Below are positions 23,184 through 37,400 of a DNA stretch of 64,000 nt, piece by piece. The stretch's first letter is position 1. Each line of letters starts with the position of its first letter. The position numbers and the translations under genes were made by a program. Source of the DNA: Cranoglanis bouderius (lineage: Eukaryota > Chordata > Actinopteri > Siluriformes > Cranoglanididae); NCBI GenBank assembly GCA_023630585.1, contig CM042535.1:36919301-36983300 (forward strand), in the 5' to 3' direction. Below the pieces are notes generated by a model. The model ran no database searches. It worked only from the letters and a program-made list of their open reading frames with translations, and was not told the origin of the DNA.

Positions 23184-24715
23184 CAGCTATAGTGGAAGCA
23201 AACTTAAATGATTTAACATGGTAGGACTATGAATAATAAAATTCAAAATAAAATCTCACAAATGTGAAGAATAAAAGGATGTGATATTGGTTCACAAGTA
23301 AATCTGATTTTGTGCTTAACTGGTATGTAGTTATAACAGTTGTTCAACGATATAAATACATTTTCTGCGTGTTGACTAGACTATACTGATACCCTCCTCA
23401 GGTACTGAGAAGTAGTCTAATATAATCTAGTTGAAAATTAAAACAAATAAAAAGATAGAGAAATAAAAAAAAATGAAGATGTTAATGTGAATTATACCTT
23501 TTTTTTTTAAAGTGATATACAAATCTCAGTGGATCCAGAGTTTCGTCTGGAAACAATGGGCACAGTCATGAATAAACATTGAATGGGAAGCTAGCTCATT
23601 ACTTTACATTACAAAGGCATCACACAAACTCACTCACATTTGCACACCCACACACACAGTCACACCTAGGGTCAGTGTAGGGTGCGTAGAACACCTACTG
23701 GGAGGCTAATTCCTATATGTATTAAGACACCTAGTTTGTGTTTCCCTATGTGTGTCTCTTACTGTGTGTGTGACTGTGTTTTACTTAAGCATAAGCAATA
23801 GAGCATGACAAGGTGTGCTGTTATAGAAAATTAATCAATGGCTTTGGACAATTGAAGATTGGGAATTCTACAGCACTGTGAGATGAATGTAAATAAAATA
23901 CTCCAGCAAGAGGCAATATGACATTTATTTATGATCAATTAGTGTTGCAAAATTTGGAAAGATCCTGGAGCTAAACCAGGGAGCCATAGTAAAAACAATA
24001 ATAATGCTCAAGTTGTGAACTGGCTCTATTTACTATCCTGTTGCTGTGTGAGAGCATTTTATATTAACTACAGAGGTGTAGCAGCTCTAAATGCTGTGGG
24101 GAGAAGCATTACAAGTTAAAATTCAACAGTCAACTCTACTCCTTTGTAGGGCTTTGTTGGTGTTATTTATGGCAGAAATAACCCACACAATGCCATTAGG
24201 GGAGATCAGAAAATGTTCAACATAGGTAACAGAGTCTTGAATAATCTAATGACTATTTCAAGATCAGATTGTAGTTTTAACCTCAAACATAAGATCACTG
24301 GCTGTGGTTAACATTTACAACTTTGGTAGGCCTAAATGCTACAATTTTAACCAAAACCCAGTCTTATGCTACAATTTTAACTACTTTGGTCTAAATGTAC
24401 TTCAGTACATTAACACCTGTAACAACTTTAGCTACATTAGCCTAGATGCACTATAATGCATTAACAACTATTCAACATCAGCTAAAGCCACATTAGTCTA
24501 AATGCCATGTGTTCCTATAAAAACAGTAGTGTTTGTATTTGATGTAAGAAACTGTGATTTTAACAATATAAGCTTAATTCAGATGTCAAAGGGTTTTTAA
24601 GCCAGTCTGTTACAATAGATCGTTATTTGGACATTTCAGAAATCTTTGTCAGGACGGAAGTACATAAACCACAGAAGGTCATTAACCATGGCATCATCAG
24701 AAACAATGTTTAATA

Positions 24716-25294
24716 TTAGAGGACAGCTAAGCTCTTTGCTAAAAGCCCTAAAATTCTTGGCACTTGATTGAATAGAGCTTTAAGCTCACACAGTGTTTTC
24801 TGCACAGGCACATTTATGTGAGCTGTATGACCTGCATGTGCATTTTTGCGCCGAAGGAAATAAGGTGGTGGACGTCCGTTCCCTAAAGACCAGCACTTCT
24901 GGACCGCATGGCCAATTTTGTGGCACAAGGAACAGAATTTTCCTTGCTTAGTATGTGACTGGGATTGCATATGTTGGTTTAAATATACTTCTGTGGCTTT
25001 AAATTCTGGCTTCTCATCTACTATCCACTGAACTGACGTAATCTGGTGTTTGTCCTGTCTATTGCGCCTTTCTATTTCGGATGCCCAGCTAACTATCGAA
25101 TTGAACGTGTTTGCGGGTGGATTTGCGCCCAAACAAAGTGCCTGTTGCACATGTGGACCTGCATTGTTTTTAAGGTACTCCAGCAGAATCTGATCGTCTT
25201 TAGTTGGTTCAGCAAAGCCGGAGAACTCCCTAAAGGTTACCCAAAGGTGCTCAGCAAATTCTTCAAAAGATTCCTCTCCTCGTTTTAAGCCCAT
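24716..25294 (-). pseudogene. Retroelement Gag fragment with CCHC zinc knuckle
   Basis: A 192-residue open frame on the minus strand, without matching host exon structure. The first half looks like a helical capsid-type region. Residues around 122-135 read CSLCHKIGHAVQKC, an exact C-X2-C-X4-H-X4-C nucleic-acid-binding knuckle of retroelement Gag proteins. The frame abuts the right LTR-like repeat with no leader, so its true N-terminus is missing, and no pol follows. It is an old retroelement copy and not a host gene. Its family (retrovirus-like or gypsy-like) is not resolved. Confidence 0.65.
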
Positions 25295-25308
25295 AAAATT
25301 TCAATTTT

Positions 25309-25884
<576 letters not shown>

Positions 25885-26442
25885 AAAGAGCACATATTGT
25901 AACATATTGTAAATGTTATTTCCTAAACTATATGACATTTATGATATCACCACATCGTTCACCATGAAATATGGATACAAATGACACCAAACACGTCCTG
26001 AGGAATACTGTAATTAAACACAGTTTAGATGGCCAGTTTTAGTTCACCTGGTATCTCTGAAACACATTCCTGATCATTTTAACCTTAATCAAATTACTAC
26101 CACAATTTTAGAAATCTACTACAACATGCCCAAATCTGAGACTGTAAAGGAGATTTAAATGTATTGTATGGAGGAGATCCTGTACGACTGTCTCCAACCT
26201 TATTGATTTCTCAGAGAAACCTTTTTACATCACATTTTCATGAAGGATGCCAAAAAATTTATTCTACTGATTCTAACACTGAAAATGGTGCTGACGATCT
26301 TAATCATCTTCATTATCATCATCAGCACTATCCACGTTGAGGTTACTGATCACGCTGATAGCTGGCAGAGAGATGGATAATGGTGCTGTCCTGATTTAGC
26401 GAAACCCGAGATCACAAAATGTCCATGACGACCAGCACGAAT

Positions 26443-26445
<3 letters not shown>

Positions 26446-26498
<53 letters not shown>
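26446..26498. repeat. (TC)n microsatellite
   Basis: About 26 uninterrupted TC units. Confidence 0.9.
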
Positions 26499-26499
<1 letters not shown>

Positions 26500-26729
26500 C
26501 ACCGAGCTGTCTGGGATGTGTGCGATAACACATGGTGTGCTTTTAGTGGGCCTGTATGATGTGGGATGCGATCCCTTTGGGAGTGAAAGTGATCCCAGTT
26601 GTGCTTTATCCCCGTCAGAAAGCACTTTGGCGTAGTGGATGCATTGTATAAAGCAGACACAACATATAGTCACATGTGCTGCGGTAAACAGACCACCACT
26701 CATCTGACTCACTGGATGAGTATGAATAT

Positions 26730-26925
26730 GTCCCCTTTCACACACTATGGACAATTTGGAAATGCTACAACGCATGTCTTTGGACTGGGGAGGAACCCGG
26801 AGTACCCAGAGGAAACCACAGAAGCACAGGGAGAACATGCATCTCCGCGCACACAGGGCAGAGGTGGGATTCAAACCCCAGAGCTTTGAGGCAAGCGTGC
26901 TAACCACCAAACCACCATGCCCCCA
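26730..26925 (-). mobile_element. tRNA-derived SINE-like element
   Basis: Read on the minus strand the element starts GGGGGCATGGTGG and has an A-box-like TGGTTAGCACGC and a B-box-like GGTTTGAATCCC, the internal RNA polymerase III promoter of tRNA-derived SINEs. The rest (CATGTTCTCCCTGTG, TTTCCTCTGGGTACTCCGG, CCAGTCCAAAGACATGC) is, from general knowledge, a very common teleost repeat body. No exact ends or target duplication could be fixed. Confidence 0.6.
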
Positions 26926-27146
26926 TCAGAGAACATGGAAAAGAAAAAAAAACAAGGCATGCGGTTCTAGGGTATGTTTGACTATATGCTCATCCAAGAC
27001 CACTGGAATGCACCTAATGTAGATAATAAACTTCGGTAATGCAATCTAGTTTAAGTAGATTTGCTTAGACGTGCACAGGCGAGATTGAGAAAATGGCCGG
27101 CAGTGCTCCATTATACTCAGTCTGTATATGATATCATCTTTAACCT

Positions 27147-27147
27147 G

Positions 27148-27184
<37 letters not shown>
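27147..27184. repeat. (TG)n directly at the first coding-exon acceptor
   Basis: About 17 TG units run straight into TAG|CTCAATGG, the acceptor of the frmpd1 start exon, with no ordinary polypyrimidine tract. Confidence 0.85.
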
Positions 27185-27188
27185 CTCA

Positions 27189-27292
27189 ATGGAGGACCGG
27201 GACCGCAGCCGCTCTCCGTCACGCAGGACCAGCAAAGTAGAGCAGGTAGTAGGACGCTGGCTTCGTCGTTCCAGAGAGTCCACCAGCAGGTA

Positions 27293-27365
<73 letters not shown>

Positions 27366-28372
27366 TTAACTCCTAACTTTTCATTCTCCGTCTCCGTAGA
27401 GAGCGTGTGTTGGACGACGATGGACGAGGAGCTGACGCCAGTCCTCAGGAACAGAGAAGCGGTCCGGTCAGAGTGACCGTTCAGATCCCACAGGACCCCG
27501 ACCTCAAGTCCCACGGCTTCACCTTGTCCACACACACTCCAGCACAGGTGGAGGAGGTCGTCGCAGGTACGCATCTTCATACTCATAGAGCGCATAAAGA
27601 TAGAGGCATTTGGATCCCTTTATTAAGAGTCATCCAGTCATCCCCAGTCATCCTCAGTCATCATGGTCGTAACACAGAGCAGGGATGGGATCACAGGAAA
27701 CCATGATCAGAGCTGATGAAAAAAAAAAACAGGAAGAATCCCGTGATTTTATAGTGTTAGCCAAATGTTCATTTAGAAAGTGTATTAAAGTGTTACTAAT
27801 ATATCACAGTATGAATAATGCTAATTGTAATTATCACATTCATTCGGTTTAATTGAACTATATGGCTATTCGGCAGCTTATAGAATAGCACTTGATCCAG
27901 CATGTTGTAATATTCTGCATTACGTTTATTTTTTAATATCACGTGTTGACAGTTCATTAACTGTAAGTTATAATGTATGTCCGGGATGTGAATGATTTCA
28001 TCACGCTTTCTAAAATTTGTTATTTAGGGTGTCAAATGTTAATTTGTTAATTTGCCACTGTTGGGCCCCTGAGCAAGGCCCTTAACCCTCAACTGCTCAG
28101 ATGTATAAATGAGATAAATGTAAGTCGCTCTGGATAAGGGCGTCTGCCAAATGCCGTAAATGTAAATGTAAATGTTAATTCAGTGCACTGAATATGGCTC
28201 TTAGTCTATTTTCCTTTTCAAAGCTCTAAAACAATATAGTGTCTTTTATAAGAGCTGTAGTACCAGCCATTACATGAATAAACCTTACTTTACAATCTTT
28301 TCCTTCCTCAGGCAATATATGATAACAAACATGAAATCTTACAGGTGTGTGTAAAGAGTTGGTCATTGTGTG

Positions 28373-28416
<44 letters not shown>

Positions 28417-28506
28417 AACAGGAAACACAGACACAACACCAGTAATTATTATTCAGTAATAATAGGAGTCATTTGGATTAGTATTAATAATGATTAATAA
28501 AAAGTG

Positions 28507-28569
<63 letters not shown>

Positions 28570-28929
28570 TTTAGTTGGCAGTATGAACAGTGACAGGAAG
28601 TCATGGCGTGGGTTTGTGTGAGACCATCTGTTACCCAACCACATCATGATTTTACTATTCCATCCCAATGAGCGATGATGATGTAATTGCCTTGATATAA
28701 TATAACCGAATGGTTTCAGAGTGCCAGCGTGTACACCAAAAACAAACTGGATATTAGAAGCTAACTCGATTAGATAAGGATAGGAATATCTGAGAGTTTT
28801 GGCTGGGCCACACAAAACAAAGACTACAGCTTGTATTAAGGTTAAGGTTAAGTTTATATTCAGGTGTAGGTATAATGTTAATTATCAGCATTAATAATCA
28901 TGTCAGTGGAAGATCCTTACAAATGTGTG

Positions 28930-28983
<54 letters not shown>

Positions 28984-29189
28984 GTAGGGGGTCCTGCAGA
29001 CGGCAAACTCTTCCCCGGTGACCAGCTTGTGAAAATCAACAACATCGCTGTTGATGATCTGTCTACAGAGCAAGCTGCCGACGTTATCAAGTACGTGTGG
29101 ACATGCACGTGTGTTTATATGTGTATTATAATCATTCATTACGACAACACATGACATTCTGAATGGTATGAGTGGATATGCGATTGTTC

Positions 29190-29247
<58 letters not shown>

Positions 29248-29338
29248 TCTCTCTGTCTTTCTCACTTTCTTTTTCATGTATACAGGGAGTGCCAGGACAC
29301 CATAACAATGACAGTCCTCAGAATAACAGTGGTGAGTG

Positions 29339-29391
<53 letters not shown>

Positions 29392-32218
29392 CACCTTAAA
29401 AACAATGTGACGAAGATCTTAGTGAAGACAAATTAGGGCTTTGTATTCTTTTCCATTTTCCCCTCCTTTCTGATGAGGGTGCACTTTTTTGTTAAACTCC
29501 AGGAAAATTGATGGACTGCATATCACGTACAATAAAAGTCGAGAACGCTTAAGAGCACGTTGAGGGAAAAAATTCCTGCAAGTTTTAGCTGACGCTGTAA
29601 CTTAAGAAGTGCCTCATCCACGCCTTACAGTAAACGTAGCTAGTTTTAGTGGATGTTGTTCAAGTGGTCGTGCAATGCAGCTAGTTCCGTATTAGCAACA
29701 TTAATGGCTTTTTTTTTTTGTCTTTGTACATGTGTGTGTTTGTATTAGGGGCCGAAGTCGTCCTTCATAACCCCAGAGAAGAGGGCTAAGCTAAAATCCA
29801 ACCCGGTTAAGGTGCGCTTCGCCGAGGAAGTGGTCGTTAACGGCCACTCGCAGGTTCGATGCACGCTTCACTTAGCTGTGGTCTCTGAGTCTTTTGTGTG
29901 TATCATGCAGACATTTCTCTGTGTGTTCACACCCGTGTAAGTGCACCCGTGTTTGTGTACGTGTGTGTGTGTGTGTGTGTGTGTGTTTGTGTAAGGTCTC
30001 AATAATAAAAAGTTATCAGAATGTATTGTGCATTAATCTGAGTAGTTTATTATTTAAAGGTAAAAGGGGATGTTAAAGGCCATTCAGTAGATCTTGCTAA
30101 TTTATAAATCTCAAGCTGTTTTTTTCCCCGGGCCACAACTGAAGCAGATTGACCCTTTTTTTTTTTTGCTCCTTTTCCCTAAAAGGCAACTTCTTTCTTT
30201 GCAACTGAGTTTATTATCTAAGTGTATTTCTCTGTGAGAGAAATTAAGACTAAAAAACATGGTATTCTGGCAGTAAGTGTCAATTATGACAAGGTATGTA
30301 TTATATTTTAATAACTGATTAAATAAAAATAGTTCTTAGTGGTGAGCTTGGACTAGACTACTGTAAATTCAGGGATTTAAGGGAATAAATATCAGTTTAT
30401 TGCACTAAACCTTGTCAGATCCTCAGCCTTTGCTTTGCAGGTTAAATAACCATAATTAAATGTACGACCCTTAGAATGCATCCTTTATACAGAAAAATAA
30501 ACAGTACCATTAACAGATATTTTGTTTCCAGTGATTGTCTTTTTTGTGGACTAGTGGTGATGATATACCGGTGCAAAAAACAAAAAACATCCATTGAGAG
30601 GCGACTCTAAGGTTCGAAACGCCTTGTTGATGAGAGAGGGTCAGAGGACAACGGCCAGACCGGTTCCAGCCGACAGGAAGTCTATAGTAACTCAAATACC
30701 CACTCTTTACATCCGTGGTGAGCAGAAAAGCATCACAGAAAGCACCTCACGTCGAACCTTGAAGCAGTTGGACTAAAACAGCGCAAGAAGACATCAGGCT
30801 CCGCTCCTGAATAACGTTTTGAGATTAATCATGCTTCAGCTGATGAGTGTGTGTTGAGTGATCTGAGATCTGAGAGTCAGCAAACGGGACATTTTGGATA
30901 TGAATCGTTTTACGCTAATAGCCTTGAAAAACCACATCCCCTTTCTCATCCTCTTCTCCCGTAGTCCTCGTGCATTAGTGTTTTACGGCTTTTACTTCTC
31001 TTGTTACACTGTCATGTCGAACTGTATTTATTTTTGTGTGTATGTCATGATAATTGCTTAAATTACGCTTTATTATGTTTTACGGTATTACGGTCGTAGA
31101 ATTTGTTGATATTTGTCCAAAATAACCTTAAGAAACCTTAAATGTCCTTGTATTGTCCTTTCAAATCAGACTTTAGGCTGCCTACTCAGGCAGCTTTTTC
31201 CTGACCGGACAGAGGCAATACTTTACTAACAAAATCTTTATTGAATATTGTGAGATATTTGAATATTGGCACATAATAATGTCTGTTTAGAAATAGTCTT
31301 CATGACCCAGAGGTAGGAGTAAAAGTGAGTCAGTAAGCATTAGTTATTCAATTAATCGTTTATTTAAGGCGACCTGCATGTATTCACATATGTAGTGGAG
31401 ATTTGTCTACGGTTTGGGATGAACCACCTTAACTAAACTGAATAAATCTTGTTTCTCTTTACAGCTCTGTTCCTTAAGCTCACTTTATTTGGCAGACAGT
31501 ATTAGGTTTAGGTTAGGTTAGTTTAACCATTGCAGACATTTTTCATTGGGATGTGAATGCAAAAACCGGTCGTAGATGAAAATTCCGAGGGGTTTACCAA
31601 GCAGAATCCGGTCTACGCACATTTTAGGAGTAGATGGTTAGGATTCCTGCTTAAGGTGGTCGGAATTTGAACCAGAACCCAGAACCTTCAGGTCACTAAA
31701 CACAGAACCTTCTGAGCTACCAAAGCCCCTAAAAGCTATGATAGAAAAAAAAAAAACTTGGATTTTAGGATAGATATTTTCCTTTGTTTTTCTGAACATT
31801 ATTTATTTTTCTTTTGGCCTCCAGGGTAACTCTCTGCTCTTCCTGCCCAACGTCCTGAAGGTCTATTTAGAGAATGGCCAAACCAAAGCCTTCAAATTCG
31901 AGCCCAAAACCACTGTTAAGGTATGGATATTTTTCAACTGAACTGAATTATTCGATGAAAAAGCGCAGAATGGTTTGAGATTCGGCCCCCGGCACTTAAA
32001 AGTCGATTAAAAGGGCTATAAAGCTCAAACTGTATTACTTTTCCTATTCCATCAACAGAACAATGTAATCGAATTTACGTTATTTGATATTTCACATTGT
32101 TGAGCTAAAGCATAATTATAGTATCAAAACAAAACGATTAGGAAATAGTGATTATATAACGACACCAAACTTAATCAAATTGTGAGAAGAAGGGCTCCTC
32201 GCAATGTCTTTTTACTAT

Positions 32219-32273
<55 letters not shown>

Positions 32274-32931
32274 TGATGGGTGTGTTAATGTGTATTATTC
32301 TGGTCTCTCATCCACTAGGACATTGTGATGACCCTGAAAGAGAAGCTATCTATATCCCGCATCGAGCACTTCTCTCTGGTGCTCGAGCAACAGTACAGCA
32401 CCACTAAACTCTTTCTCCTGCATGAGGATGAGCTGATTCAAGAAGTAAAACGCACAAACAAACACACCGCACACAAAGCACAAGTGCTGTTAAACCGTAT
32501 TGTCGGTTTGTATAGAGTGTGTCCACTTCTGGGTTTAGATCTTCCCAGAAGTCACTGCAGATCTGAGCTAGCACTCAGACAAACTTGGACGAACAGAATA
32601 GTATATCAGAGACAACTTGTGCAACTCGTGAAAAGAATGAGAACACACTACACACTTGTTTATGTGGTTAAATTCAGGAAAACGCTTTTACTTGGCAACT
32701 AATAAATATGGCTGCCATGTATAAGCTAGCTGATAGCTGTAGTTAGCTATTTAGCAAGGTAACTCTTCGGTATGGACTATGTAAATGCACAAACTTGTCA
32801 GGAATGTAAACTTTTTCCTCAGATGTGTTGGTAAATTACTAAGGAAATACTCAGTATGAGTAAAATTACCCTGTAACCGCGCTTAGCATCAACCAACTGC
32901 TAAGCTAACCTTCCACTGAATGTGACTGAAT

Positions 32932-32986
<55 letters not shown>

Positions 32987-34129
32987 GTGGTCCAGAAGAG
33001 AGAGACTCATGACTACAGGTGTCTGTTTCGTGTCTGCTTCATGCCCAAATATCCACAAGAGCTGCTGGAGGAGGACCCCGTAGCCTTCGAGTATCTCTAC
33101 TTACAGGTGTGTTTTATGGGAATTCAGATCACAGGGCCTTCAAAATATTCGAAAAGTACTTCGATTTTGGATTATTTTACCCTAGCATCGTTTGAGGTAA
33201 GTCAAAGGGGAAGTCCTCATAAGTAATAGGTGTGTGGGGTTTCATGGTAATCTTTTCTGAGGGATTTTTTTTTTTTTTTTTGTTAACTTTTTATGGACCC
33301 GAGATCTTCAGCAATGAGATTTTTGATCCGTTTTATTAAGAGTAAAATCTGTTTTTGAACCCGGATGCAGCCCACAAAACCGTTCTCTGATCCATGTCTG
33401 AAAGCTAACCGCTTCCATGGATGTTTGGTCGAACGTCACTTCCTTACTTCCTGTTTTGGGTTTATAATTCGAGTCAAAGGAGTTTAGAAGTCGTGATGGC
33501 TTCTAGATACTCGACTATAGACACCTAGTTATTCTTGTGTATAAATGAGCAGCTTTGAATGAAGGGATTCACTTGAACACTCCATTAGGGTCTAGCCACG
33601 GTAAAGGGCCGCTAAATAAATAAATAACATTAATCACACACATATTAATAAGGACAATATGGATGTACCTCCCATTTAGAAAAAAATGTAGACAGTAGAA
33701 ATGATACAATAACAGTGTCAAAGGTTTTTTTTTTTTTTTTTTTAAATGCCCTGACAATCACTTTCTTTTCCTATGTGTGTTCCACATATGCGTGTATATA
33801 GAGCGTGAGCGATGTCCTTCAGGAGAGGTTTGCTGTGGAGATGAAGTGTAACACAGCGATCAGACTGGCAGCTCTGCACATACAGGAGAGACTCGCCAGC
33901 ACCGGCCAGTCTCCTAAAACACCGCTAAAGACCGTCACGTAAGTCTCACACATTTCAGGCGCTTATACGGCGGCACACATTTATCAAGGGTCACTGTCGT
34001 AAAACACTTTTTACTGGAGTTCAGTAGCAGTGCTTCTTCTCCGAGTGCAAATTTAATCTTGTTTTACACACTTCTGTGAAAGTGCATTTTAAGCACTAAT
34101 TATAATGTAGCATATTAATAATCTGTCTA

Positions 34130-34178
<49 letters not shown>

Positions 34179-34314
34179 TTTGGTGTCCACAGGAAGGACT
34201 GGGGTATTGAAAGCTTTGTCTCCAGCACCCTGCTGAAGAATATGAGAGAGAAGGACTTGAGAAAAGCCATCAGCTTACACATGAAGAAGATCCTTTTACA
34301 GGAACACAAGCATA

Positions 34315-34360
<46 letters not shown>

Positions 34361-34444
34361 GTGTGTGTTTTAGAGTGCTAAAAACGTATTGAATGAGAAT
34401 TTATGTTCCTTTTTTCCCTCAGTGTATAGTATACATGTGTGTTT

Positions 34445-34476
<32 letters not shown>

Positions 34477-37400
34477 CTTTTAGGCGATGACTGTAAACCA
34501 GGCCAGACTACACTACCTGAGCGAGATGTCTGAACTCAAGTCTTACGGGGGAAAATCCTTTAGTGCCACCATGATGGTAAGACGCAGACAGCAAATTCAT
34601 CTACTTCCTCTCTTTTTTGAAGGCAAAGTCAGAAATCCAAATCAAAGGTCCACGAATACGACCAAAAATACAGAAATTATATATAAAACTGTGTAAACAA
34701 GTAGTGGCCAGCTGAGTTTCATTTTAGCGAGAAACTTTAAGAACTGCATGGAAATACTACTGTGTATAAAGAAGTCCATAATAAAGAGAAGAAGGAGGTT
34801 AAAGAGGAAGTAGCCGAGAGTGTGACACTCATGATGATAATTAAATTTGCGGAATGAAATAACTCAAATTTAGACTATTAATACCATATGTTCGAATCTA
34901 GGTCGGGTTTTCTAAACCAGAACGTTTCGAGAAAAGAAAAGAAAAGAAAAATGCACTGATACAGGATAAGAGGAAATGCTTTACACAGTATCTTTATAAA
35001 CCTGGCCTTAAACACCTCACATGATTAACCCATGTTCACAAACCCAAACATTATGCTTTTTTTCCCATCTATCTGTAAAATGAGTTCATTTTCATGCCAA
35101 ATCCCCCAGAATGTTTTATTAAATTCAGTTCAATTTTATTTATATAGCACTTTTAACAATCCCTCCAGGATTTCACAATTTTGCAATTGCAGAAATTATC
35201 GCAAAGTCAAGCAAACTCAGCAGTATTCGGAGGAGCTTGCAATTTTTCAAAATTACCACAGATTTTCAGCAGATTTGGGTCAAGATTCTTCATGTGACGT
35301 CATCACAATTTCGCCAATTCAAGTAGCTTTCTGCAAAAAAGGCACAAAAAACTCAGCAAAAAAAAGACACAGCAAAATTGAGCATTTTTGGCCACAACAA
35401 TCACAAAAAAACTCCTGTACGGACTGAACAGTGGACTTTGTCACAAAGCAGCTTTACAGATATCTGGATATAGATTTAGATTTATCGCTAATAAGCAAGC
35501 CAGAGGCGACAGTGGCAAGGATAAACCGAGACGACATGAGGAAACTTTGAGAGGAACCAGACTCAAATGGCAATCCAGCCTCTTCTGGGTGACCCCGTTT
35601 AGTGTCATTAGTGTCATACACACTCCTTTCTCCATCTCTGCAGCTGCAAGACAGGGAGTCTACGGTGAGCTTGTTGGTGGGGGCACAGTACGGGGTGAGT
35701 CAGGTGATCAATCACAAGCTGAGCATCATGACCACGCTGACGGACTTCAGCAGCATCACCAGGGTGGAGCTCGTAACGGAGTCGGAACGTGTTAGCCTGG
35801 TCAAGATCTACATGCAGGATGTAAAGGTATATACTGTCGGCGCATACAAAGGTATAAAACAGGACATACTATACCTTCTCATCACTCTTTCTCTTCCCTA
35901 CAGCCCATAACCTTGCTATTGGAGTCTGTGCCTGCTAAGGATTTGTCATGCCTGGTAGCTGGTTACTGCAAAGTATTCATAGATCCTCAAATCTGTGTGT
36001 TCCCCTGGACAACCGAATCAAAGGGCCACCGTATATCTGCAGAAGAAGGTAGGAAGCCATACTCATTAAATAACACTTACAATAAAAGCAAAGTAGAAAC
36101 ATGACACTTGATTATTTTATGCTAGTTCTGAAAGAGTACAAGCTACAATTATTTAGTTGTCATTTAGTTTTGAGTTCATGTCATGTGCTTCTGTTTTAGT
36201 TCTGTCTCCTCCCCTGCCCTGTCATTGGTGTATTACCTGGTTTGTGTCCACCTGTTCTGTGTCTCACCTCGATCAGTTTGGTTATTGTGTCTTAATCTCA
36301 TGGTGAGATTAAGACAAGGTGAGACTTGGACTGTAAGGCATGAATGTATGGTAAGACTTCACAACAAGACTACAAAATGGCAGGACGTGCATAGACAGAC
36401 TAATTAAGGGCTTAACACAGAACATATGGACACAATCAGGTAACACACCAATGGCAGGACAGGGGTGGAAACAGGACTAGAACAGGAGCAAGTGGTAATG
36501 TAAACAAAAGCACATGACATGAACTCAAAACTGAACAGCATGAGAGAACCAGGAAGCCCTGTATATCTTTATTATATATTGAAGTCTTCTGTAATACTCT
36601 GTACCAATGATAAGTACCACTTGAAGTACAGTAATACGGTGTGGATATATGTTTACCGTGTAGGTTATGTATCAAGATGCTGCAGTGACTCCGAAGACTC
36701 AGAAGTGGATGCTCTGCTTGTTCATGCTACAAGTCCTACCCAGACTGATGCAAACATCACTTTGGTCGATAGTCAAGATGCAGGACAAGAGGAAGAAAAG
36801 ATCAACACAGAAGAAGAGGAGGATGTGGAAGACAAGAGTGAAAAGGAAAGTGTGGAGAATGGAGCTGGAGAAACAAAGAAAGTAAGACTAGAGGAGCGGG
36901 CTGAATCTATGCATGCAGATGAAGGAGAAACAGTAAAACCTGATGCAGAAAACCACACGTTGGAAACCAAGGAGAGTGGACAAGAGACCAAGGAGGAGGA
37001 GCCACCATGTGTCATCACTGTGGAGGACCCACCATCAGAGGCATCGGATTCATTTCAGACAGACTCACGCTTCGTAACCAGCATGTCCAGTGACTCCATG
37101 GACGCTTTAGAGGAGGATGACTTTTTGAGCTACTTCTCCACTAACTGTGTCAGCCAGCTGAATGTTAAAGACCATTACCTCCATGTTGATACTCATGCAC
37201 CATGTCCGAGTCAGCTGGATTGCCAAGATGGCGATTTCAGTGATGAACTGTGTTCCATTGATTTCCCTGCCAATGATGATGAATTCTTATGTCTTGCTGC
37301 CCTGTCTAGCATCGCAGAATGTCTACCCAGTCCCACTGAAGCCAGTGAGGATGAATATTCGGAACAGGGAGTTGATGATGAACAAGAGGCACCAGAGGAC

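Noticed and set aside
24716..25294. Host zinc-knuckle (CNBP/ZCCHC-like) gene
   Set aside because: Single frame abutting an LTR-like repeat, with a Gag-type layout and no host exon structure.
31640..31740. A tRNA gene on the minus strand
   Set aside because: A-box and B-box-like motifs are present but arms do not fold into a complete cloverleaf; better explained as a SINE head.
35032..35427. 131-codon protein
   Set aside because: The frame lies over two nested dispersed repeats and matches the repeat copy at 41.8 kb, which is broken differently.
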